A stretch of 64,000 nt of DNA from Branchipolynoe longqiensis. Its lineage: Eukaryota > Annelida > Polychaeta > Phyllodocida > Polynoidae. Each line of letters begins with the position of its first letter. The stretch's first letter is position 1. Made by a program: the position numbers and the translations under genes. The DNA is taken from positions 109,500,677 to 109,564,676 of the forward strand of contig CM059188.1 of NCBI GenBank assembly GCA_030323885.1, given 5' to 3'. The notes under the pieces are model-generated. The model made no database searches. It was not told the origin of the DNA and saw only the letters and a list, made by a program, of their open reading frames with translations. Below, piece by piece: positions 60,901-64,000 of this stretch.

Positions 60901-62827
60901 CTAGAAGATGAATGCAGCAAGATGTTCACTGTCAATAATTCTACCAAGAATAGATGGACAAACAGTTGGCAAACACAAAGTTGTACACTGGTTCTTGAGG
61001 TCGGTTTATGAGAGAAACCAACCAAAACCAAAATATAACAGATTTTGGGACGTGACTGTAGTATTCAAGTTGTTTAAGGCATGGCCTAGTAATAAACATT
61101 TATCTATTAAACTAGGATTTAAATTAGCAGTCCTATTACTGCTAGTGATGGGCCATAGAGGTCAGACAATAGTGGCTTTGTCTCTAAATGGGCTAGAAAT
61201 AGATAGCAAAGAGGCAACTTTCGATTTAGACCAATTACTAAAATCGAACCGCACAGGGGACCCACTGTCCACGGTGCATGTTTCCTGATGAGCGACGTAT
61301 CTGTGTAGTGTCAGCAATTAGAGCCTATATATCCAAGACAAAAGGAATACGGAATTCCAGACAGCTTTTGATTAGCTTTATTAAGCCGCACAAGGCTATC
61401 TCGAGAGACACACTCGCAAGATGGACCATTAAGGTACTTAAGGAGGCAGGCGTCAATACTGGACGTTATGCATCACATTCAACGAGAGGGGCAAGACAAC
61501 TAGAAATCTCAGTGAAGAGAATCCTGGCCCATGCAGGCTGGAAGACGGCTAGATCGTTTGCAAAACATTACAACAAACGACTAGAGAAGTCAAGCGGCCT
61601 AGCGACTCGCTTACTCACCAACTAACAAGACGGGTGAGAAGTAAAAATTGTATATTTGTTGATACTAAACAAGTACTAAAAATAATAATAAGAAAGGATA
61701 AAAATGAGGTTACGTAAAAGTCTCAGTCGGCTACGAGTATCCAGAGGCTTAGTACCGAGGTAAAATAGTATAGTTATACAAATCTCATGTAATAAGACCT
61801 GGAGTGGGTTGGACTCCGCCCCCCCCCTCCCCGGGGGTGGGTACCAGCCTGCACCTCTCCACCTCCTGCGCGGGGCCTCTCCTCCATGAGCTTGGAGGAA
61901 TTTTTTCCCCCCCCCAATTCATACCGCACTATGTATCTCTATCTGACTTGTTTATATATCGTTTGTCTCAACCACTACGTAAGAATTATTAAACATATAT
62001 ATATATATGTACACACATATATATATACATTTATACATACATACATATATATATATATATCAAATTGTGACAGTGTGGCCAGACAAGTTACCACGTTTGA
62101 AGACGGGGTGCACCACAATCGGCCAGTTTGCGTAGTCGATGACAACAATAATTTGTAATTACAGTAGATGACTTAGGATAATAATGACTGGAGTGAAAGC
62201 TTCCGATTAATTATACTTGTATAGTGCTTATATATCACATAAATGAAATTGGAACATATATATTATATACATCTGAAATTGGAATATATGTAGCCGAGGA
62301 TTAAAAGGAGATTTGTTCTTAATGTTGTCGCGAGATCGAGGGAATTAATAAACACCCTAATTAATAAATACCCTAGTAATTGGTTATGGGAATATTGCTT
62401 TTGGGTAAAAGAACTACTTAAGATGAAAAAGAAGTACATGTATATAAAATAACGAAATGAAACGTTCCTCGCCCTCCTAAATTAACACAATTTGAAATAA
62501 GCAATTCACTTGCTGTACCATTTTTTTTCTCAGGACAACGTTCAAGCACAACCAGAAGTGAAAGCTCTCCGGTCACAGGAGACGCTCAGACCACGGATGA
62601 GCGGCTCTTTGAGGACTCCAGACTCTGAGCACGAGCAGGTGACAGTCATAGTACAGAGAACCAAGAGTGAAGTCAGGGAGACCGGCCTGCAGGCATCCGG
62701 CAGCGAAGCGGGGAAGGACACAATGCCAATTGCGACACTGCTTAGCGCAGATGCCATGAGCGGTGCAGCCAAGGCGAAGAGGACATCCGTTGGCGCCACT
62801 ATTGAAGCCGGGCGGGAAACTGCAGCG
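44339..62827 (+). CDS. Partial multi-exon host gene, candidate 53BP1-type DNA-damage mediator (11 exons seen)
   Basis: Joining 44339-44399, 45268-45461, 46463-46567, 47502-47690, 48730-49827, 50744-50921, 52841-53057, 53867-53958, 55774-55894, 56311-57316 and 62534-62827 gives 3,555 nt (1,185 codons) without a stop. Every junction is AG/GT and every intron phase matches on both sides (1,0,0,0,0,1,2,1,2,0), which is strong evidence for a real gene. The protein is low-complexity, rich in S/TQ pairs (ATM/ATR-type sites), acidic blocks and basic K/R stretches, with no recognisable fold. The first exon carries PLLIPSSPTE, which resembles the STPFIVPSSPTE block I remember from the N-terminal half of vertebrate 53BP1. 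TEDPFTFT and DEDDNTQMS are weaker echoes of that protein. Tudor and BRCT domains are not in the window; in this family they would be C-terminal, downstream. MDC1 or another SQ-rich nuclear protein is the alternative. Start codon and 3' end are not seen. Confidence 0.8.
44449..44797 (+). mobile_element. CATAGTCCGATG-family MITE in the first visible intron
   Basis: Right end catcggactatgtagcttt; left end partly lost. Starts about 50 bp after exon 44339-44399. Confidence 0.7.
44988..45252 (+). repeat. CTTGAAAAG-family dispersed repeat, intronic
   Basis: Many cttgaaaag/ccttgaat words. Near-colinear with 50990-51275. Runs up to the acceptor of the exon at 45268. Confidence 0.7.
45268..45461 (+). 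CDS. Exon 2 seen: Pro/Arg-rich segment
   Basis: Acceptor ttgtatttccaacag and donor gtgagt bound a 194-nt exon (phase 1 in, phase 0 out). The split first codon is completed to Asp from exon 1. The product begins DEYGSQRFRAALGGVRKV and continues into a Pro/Arg-rich stretch (RMPPPRPDRP) with no known domain. The preceding intron ends in a CTTGAAAAG-type repeat (44988-45252), so the acceptor sits at a repeat edge. Confidence 0.7.
45556..45913 (-). mobile_element. CATAGTCCGATG-family MITE in an intron
   Basis: Left attaaagctacatagtccg and right catcggactatgcaacttta match as inverted ends. Confidence 0.75.
46015..46160. repeat. (act/aat)n trinucleotide repeat, intronic
   Basis: Mixed tac and taa triplets. 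Confidence 0.95.
46463..46567 (+). CDS. Exon 3 seen: Ser-rich segment
   Basis: 35 codons, phase 0 on both sides, from QQSLKDSSGTVATK to SPPASIPI. The acceptor is ggtaatattcag; a second AG six bases downstream would drop two Gln codons. The donor is gtatgt, and it runs straight into the (tttg)n end of an inverted SINE, so the SINE lies within a few bases of the splice site. Composition is disordered, Ser/Thr-rich with TDQ and KTK. Confidence 0.68.
46570..46870 (-). mobile_element. tRNA-SINE, tail 1, abutting a splice donor
   Basis: Starts with (tttg)n and gttttacgtgctagcaatg immediately after the gtatgt donor of exon 46463-46567; ends near ccgaccttccatatggg. Confidence 0.78.
46873..47325 (+). 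repeat. Dispersed repeat split by a MITE
   Basis: Same family as 32150-32345; halves at 46873-46942 and 47224-47325 around the MITE 46943-47223. Confidence 0.6.
46943..47223. mobile_element. MITE with cggtacacacctcccgtat ends
   Basis: Left aagcctggtacacacctccc and right gggaggtgtgtaccgggctt are inverted. Inserted into a dispersed repeat whose halves lie at 46873-46942 and 47224-47325. Confidence 0.75.
47502..47690 (+). CDS. Exon 4 seen: acidic/Ser segment
   Basis: 63 codons, phase 0 in and out, bounded by cacattgcag and gtaggc. The product starts GGQLGSISCSESDVGEEH and ends WDLHLPNTEL. It is acidic and hydrophilic, has one SQ (ESQAW), and carries VKQEAT, a possible SUMO site by the psi-K-x-E rule. 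No fold is recognisable. The intron upstream holds a SINE and a dispersed repeat split by a MITE. Confidence 0.7.
48730..49827 (+). CDS. Exon 5 seen: large exon of elastin-like pentapeptide repeats
   Basis: A 1,098-nt exon (366 codons, phase 0/0) between ttgggtttgcag and gtacat. Residues 1-54 of the exon are unique (QSPAETEIDFPRLTPCGKKP...). From 48892 to 49689 there are about 53 tandem pentapeptides of consensus A/V/T-L/S/P/T-G-K/E-G, such as APGKG, VPGKG, ASGEG and ATAKG; a run around 49190-49350 uses the variant x-T-A-K-G/D. The remainder is acidic (PTDVDSDDECEADS, SGEDMEVEK). Pentapeptides of the VPGxG type are the elastin motif, known to form flexible chains that coacervate; a role here is inference. 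The 15-bp period leaves long open frames on the antisense strand, which are artefacts. Exact copy number should vary between individuals and assemblies. Confidence 0.75.
50148..50726 (+). mobile_element. SINE split by a second SINE
   Basis: Outer (+) copy: 50148-50296 and 50620-50726. Inner (-) copy: 50297-50619. The site gggcagcattata/gggcagcactata is duplicated on both sides. Confidence 0.8.
50744..50921 (+). CDS. Exon 6 seen: SQ/TQ cluster
   Basis: Begins ATGGCCCGC directly after gtcgcactcag and ends before gtacgc (178 nt, phase 0 in, 1 out). It encodes nine S/TQ pairs within about 60 residues (LSQ, VSQSQ, TTQ, FTQNTQHTQSQ, SSQ), the hallmark of a cluster targeted by ATM/ATR-like kinases, after an acidic EDDDVG. 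It then reads FDVGVTGLLSRLDSSQ. An upstream SINE ends 17 bp before the exon, so the branch point is likely SINE-derived. The ATG could also act as an internal start, but the open phase-0 join argues for an internal exon. Confidence 0.72.
50990..51275 (+). repeat. CTTGAAAAG-family dispersed repeat, intronic
   Basis: Colinear with 44988-45252, including the shared block tttaacctattttgggtaat. Confidence 0.7.
51672..52029 (+). mobile_element. tRNA-SINE with 15-bp target-site duplication
   Basis: Flanked by acattagcacaaagt at 51657-51671 and 52030-52044. Contains a ~41-bp internal tandem duplication (gggatatcaggtcatggtgc unit at 51841 and 51882). In an intron, sense. Confidence 0.88.
52045..52840. 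other. Intron sequence, nothing recognised
   Basis: AT-rich intron between the SINE duplication and the acceptor of exon 52841-53057. Confidence 0.6.
52841..53057 (+). CDS. Exon 7 seen: Gln/Ser-rich SQ repeat
   Basis: 217 nt, phase 1 in and 2 out, between gtgtgaatgtgatacag and gtgagc. The first codon is Asp split across the intron. It encodes ADDGLKKGENEAEKRTDG, then SSQLGSQQSQQSQQSQQ, a 9-bp tandem repeat (cagcagtca) giving further SQ sites, then a basic Pro/Arg tail. A 300-bp (ccctct)n tract starts about 25 bp into the next intron. Confidence 0.7.
53082..53380. repeat. (ccctct)n polypyrimidine tract, intronic
   Basis: Starts ~25 bp after the donor of exon 52841-53057; degenerates to tcactc and ccatct variants. 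Confidence 0.95.
53545..53815 (+). mobile_element. Fragmented copy of the cagggatgaaag MITE
   Basis: Begins cagggatgaaagatctt and continues with gattccctgacagtac, as in 43379-43649. A SINE 3' fragment (gactttagatgttgctag, 53637-53691) sits inside. Confidence 0.5.
53867..53958 (+). CDS. Exon 8 seen: short TQ exon
   Basis: 92 nt bounded by gatgttggtttcag and gtaagt (consensus donor), phase 2 in and 1 out. The only open frame is the one required by its neighbours: SHGRALTLGMVETQDEDDNT then QMSVPIFQLS. It has two TQ sites in acidic context. The DEDDNTQMS part resembles a DEDGENTQ segment I recall from 53BP1, but the match is short. Confidence 0.65.
54021..54374 (+). mobile_element. CATAGTCCGATG-family MITE in an intron
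   Basis: Left attaaagttgcatagtccg; right catcggactatgcagcatta. A nested SINE pair begins at its right edge. Confidence 0.75.
54367..54934 (-). mobile_element. Tail-2 SINE split by a full-length tail-1 SINE
   Basis: Outer (-): 54367-54535 and 54887-54934. Inner (+): 54536-54886. The 13-bp site tcgaatcccacaa is duplicated at 54523-54535 and 54887-54899. Confidence 0.82.
55132..55420 (+). mobile_element. tRNA-SINE, head A with internal head deletion
   Basis: gccgaatgagttgagcg joins directly to ttcgaaccctggtcgcgtc; tail ends ccaacaaccaacc. Confidence 0.78.
55774..55894 (+). CDS. Exon 9 seen
   Basis: 121 nt between aatcttccag and gttaat (phase 1 in, 2 out). The product reads PCLETAAETQESEQVTSSSV and then FHRARQVHQKQPGGPGSPE. 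It contains one TQ, is hydrophilic and disordered. The donor GTTAAT is weak and a truncated SINE follows within 50 bp. Confidence 0.65.
55940..56157 (+). mobile_element. SINE tail 1, 5'-truncated
   Basis: From actcttcctagcttgccgct; lies in the intron after exon 55774-55894. Confidence 0.75.
56311..57316 (+). CDS. Exon 10 seen: acidic block, K/R block and R/K-S-Q-x repeats
   Basis: 1,006 nt between cttcatctccag and gtctat (phase 2 in, 0 out). In order: TEDPFTFTSQS; a basic stretch KLKRRSKRQTASKSK; an acidic run YDDDTEEEDEEEDDD; TKRKASGG and similar bipartite NLS-like clusters; a low-complexity middle with ETQQ and SSQE; then 56981-57085 with tetrapeptides R/K-S-Q-S/P/T on a 12-bp period; then acidic and basic tails (KKQRKPRRGS). 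The many SQ sites and NLS-like clusters fit a nuclear phospho-target. If the donor is skipped, the frame stops after only 9 more codons (VYIYIEPK), which would be an alternative terminus. Confidence 0.75.
57457..57700 (+). mobile_element. SINE head A, tail 2, complete
   Basis: Best tail-2 copy: head gaccagacaggatggctaga, shared body, then ggagcagtggaataaggaag and gattgaaatttccattgatt, followed by (a)9. Confidence 0.8.
57917..58002 (+). repeat. Left arm of an 86-bp inverted repeat outside the DIRS element
   Basis: Begins attattgttgtcatcgac and ends ccacactgtcac. It is the reverse complement of 62067-62152 with roughly 10 differences. It lies 38 bp outside the DIRS left terminus and is not part of the DIRS repeat. 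Confidence 0.8.
58041..58082 (+). repeat. DIRS left inverted terminal repeat
   Basis: 42 bp beginning ttacctcggtactaagcctc; reverse complement of 61722-61763 with about three mismatches. It abuts a (ta)n tract on its outer side. Confidence 0.85.
58747..59988 (+). pseudogene. DIRS gag-like ORF, frameshifted
   Basis: A likely start at ATG 58747 (MATKHSK) runs out of frame near 58770. The main N-terminal frame then continues to 59105 with acidic-Ser segments (SDESEWEDYSGEQDSSEEDS). After another shift comes a Lys/Ser-rich stretch around 59120-59220 with an in-frame stop. The best-preserved part is 59323-59988 (221 codons), starting MMRETIKGHFNTFKPAEVI and ending with a basic RNRQTGRGGRSATG tail that could bind nucleic acid. 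Position before the RT remnant and composition fit a DIRS gag. No zinc knuckle is visible. Confidence 0.6.
60085..60786 (+). pseudogene. DIRS RT/RNase H remnant with the RT core deleted
   Basis: The reading starts with QQIEVATQTP and NYLNEWREITDNYTILSIVE, typical of the lead-in of DIRS pol. It shifts frame to NKQVLKFCDKGIIEPVLH, the first RT block. It then jumps directly, near 60354, to the RNase H C-terminal block VAGMDLFASQNNKKISKYV, WHPEPDARRMDAFSL, and after another shift YIFPPFSII and VLVVPEWDTQPWLAAV. RT palm motifs (the YxDD box and the F-D strand) are absent between these blocks. This shows an internal deletion of roughly a kilobase by comparison with intact relatives (size is inference). 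Confidence 0.7.
60850..61625 (+). pseudogene. DIRS tyrosine recombinase, frameshifted
   Basis: The N-terminal part (VNPLKPTIAQVVQFLRMLED) lies in one frame, the middle (60908-61288) in a second and the catalytic C-terminus (61278-61625) in a third. Catalytic signatures are all present: first Arg in LVMGHRGQTIVAL, HxxR in ASHSTRGAR, then HAGWKTARSFAKHYNK with the Trp/His-Tyr end. The enzyme would close the circular DIRS intermediate into the genome. The two frameshifts mean this copy cannot make it. Confidence 0.75.
61722..61763 (-). repeat. DIRS right inverted terminal repeat
   Basis: 42 bp ending gaggcttagtaccgaggtaa; pairs with 58041-58082. Confidence 0.85.
62067..62152 (-). repeat. Right arm of the outer inverted repeat
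   Basis: Pairs with 57917-58002. It is separated from the DIRS right end by about 300 bp of unique, C-rich and (ta)n sequence. Probably the arms of an older foldback element that received the DIRS insertion. Confidence 0.8.
62534..62827 (+). CDS. Exon 11 seen (last exon in window)
   Basis: 98 codons, phase 0 in and out, between a long T-rich acceptor (ttttttttctcag) and gtacgg. It starts DNVQAQPEVKALRSQETLRP and ends TIEAGRETAA, with one SQ and a hydrophilic charged composition. It follows a 5.2-kb intron that contains the DIRS element. The phase-0 donor means the gene continues beyond the window. Confidence 0.7.
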
Positions 62828-62869
62828 GTACGGTCAGCCTATGTTTATTGATTAATTAAGCGGGGCTTA

Positions 62870-63880
62870 TGTGTGGTTATTTGTAGCTATTTATGTGTAG
62901 TTGTTTATAGGTATTTACATGTGATTGTAGGTATTTATGTGTGGTTGTTTGTAGGTATTTATGTATGGTTGCTTGTAGGTATTTGTGTGTGATTGTAGGA
63001 ATTTGTGTGTGGTTGCTTGTAGGTATTTACATGTGGTTGTTTGTAGGAATTTATGTGTGGTTGCTTGTAGGTATTTATGTGTCGTACGTATTTACATGTG
63101 GTTTGTAGATATTTATGTGTAGTTGTAGGTATTTATGTATGGTTGTGCATATTTAAATGTGGTTGTTTTTAGGTATTCATCTGTGGTTGTTTGTAGGTAT
63201 CTGTGATTATTTGTAGATATTTACATGTGATTGTAGGTATTTATGTGTGGTTGTTTGTAGGCATTTACATGTGGTTGTTTGCAGGTATTTATGTGTCGTT
63301 GTTTGTAGTAGTTATGTGTGGTTGTTTGTAGATATTTATTTGCGATTGTAGGTATTTATGTGCGGTTGTTTGTAGGTATCTATGTGTGGTTGTTTCTAGG
63401 TATTTATGTGTGGTTGTTTGTAGGTATTTATCTGCGGTTGCTTGTAGTATTTATGTCAGGTTGTTTGTGGGTATTTATGTGTGCTTGTTTGTAGATATTT
63501 ATGTGTGATTGTAGGTATTTATGTGTGGTTGTTTGTAGGTATCTATGTGTGGTTGTTTCTAGGTATTTATGTCTGGTTGTTTGTAGGTATTTATCTGCGG
63601 TTGTTTGTAGTATTTATGTCTGGTTGTTTGTGGGTATCTATGTGTGGTTGTTTGTAGATATTTATCTGTGATTGTAGGTATCTATGTCTGGTTGTTTGTA
63701 GGTATATATGAGTGGTTAGTTGTAGGTATCTATGTGTGGTTGTTTGTAGGTATTTATGTGCGGTTGTTTGTAGGTATTTATGTGTGGTTGTTTGTAGGTA
63801 TCTATGTGTGGTTGTTCATAAATATTTATGTGTGGTTGTTTGTAGGTATTTATATGTGGTTGTTTGCCAGTATGTAAGTT
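62870..63880. repeat. ~24-bp minisatellite, intronic
   Basis: About 40 units of ggttgtttgtaggtatttat type starting ~40 bp after the last visible exon. The open frames in it are artefacts of the period. Confidence 0.95.
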
Positions 63881-64000
63881 TGTTAAAAGTTTGAATACAA
63901 GTATATATATATCGGGTAAAATAATATGCAAATCGATGTCCAATTAAGAAAGTAAAGTTAGATTAAATAGTCCATGGTTGCTGAGTAGCAAGATGTTCAT

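Larger units (their letters stand above)
58041..61763 (+). mobile_element. DIRS-class tyrosine-recombinase retrotransposon, decayed, with inverted terminal repeats
   Basis: The element is bounded by 42-bp inverted repeats. The left end reads ttacctcggtactaagcctc and the right end ends gaggcttagtaccgaggtaa; they differ at about three positions. Inside, in order and all sense: a gag-like ORF, a remnant of the RT/RNase H ORF, and a tyrosine recombinase with the GHRGQT, HSTR and GW...HY signatures. This order, and inverted rather than long terminal repeats, is typical of DIRS1-like elements, which integrate by recombinase and usually make no target duplication. It lies in sense orientation in the host gene's last visible intron. 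Frameshifts in every ORF and the RT deletion make it non-autonomous. Confidence 0.85.

Noticed and set aside
62870..63880. Repeat-protein gene (VGIYVWLF repeats)
   Set aside because: The frame exists only because 24 bp is a multiple of three; it lies in an intron right after a donor and has no flanking coding sequence.

Overview
This is a repeat-choked stretch of animal (metazoan) nuclear DNA, most likely from an invertebrate. It has GT-AG introns with matching phases, tRNA-derived SINEs, foldback/MITE-type DNA elements, DIRS- and Ngaro-class tyrosine-recombinase retrotransposons, long micro- and minisatellites and a 500-N scaffold gap. There are no operons, Shine-Dalgarno sites or dense ORFs. 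I cannot name the species.

Layout. About 1-23,000: no confident host gene; short palindromic DNA elements, many copies of one SINE superfamily on both strands, polypurine tracts, a pair of CTCF-like motifs near 4.23-4.27 kb, a ~120-bp tandem array (18.66-19.79 kb) and a GC-rich non-repeat island (19.76-20.05 kb). 23,400-26,850: a decayed Ngaro-type element (RT with the YLDD box, RNase H, tyrosine recombinase, then a 3' split direct repeat). 27,000-42,555: more SINEs and MITEs, a minus-strand gag-like relic (29.4-29.96 kb), a two-phase ~42-bp minisatellite (36.84-37.99 kb), a complex tandem/inverted array (39.07-41.37 kb) and a tRNA-like sequence. 42,556-43,055: gap. 43,056-44,330: a 102-bp satellite.

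44,339-62,827 and beyond (+): one real host gene, assembled here from eleven exons whose splice sites and intron phases agree throughout: 3,555 nt, 1,185 codons, no stop. Both ends lie outside the visible sequence. The product is a disordered, SQ/TQ-rich, probably nuclear protein. A PSSPTE block in the first exon and the overall composition point to a 53BP1-type DNA-damage mediator. Its oddest part is a 1,098-nt exon encoding about 53 elastin-like pentapeptides (A/V-P/L/S/T-G-K/E-G).

The introns of this gene are stuffed with mobile DNA: SINEs nested in SINEs with target-site duplications, CATAGTCCGATG-type MITEs, and in the last visible intron a 3.7-kb DIRS element (58,041-61,763) with 42-bp inverted terminal repeats, an internally deleted RT and a frameshifted recombinase. 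That element lies between the arms of a separate 86-bp inverted repeat. A 24-bp intronic minisatellite closes the window.

All calls come from reading the sequence; no database search was run. Exon calls rest on frame and splice-phase consistency. Family names for transposons rest on motifs and termini. Repeat-copy boundaries are good to roughly 10-20 bp.
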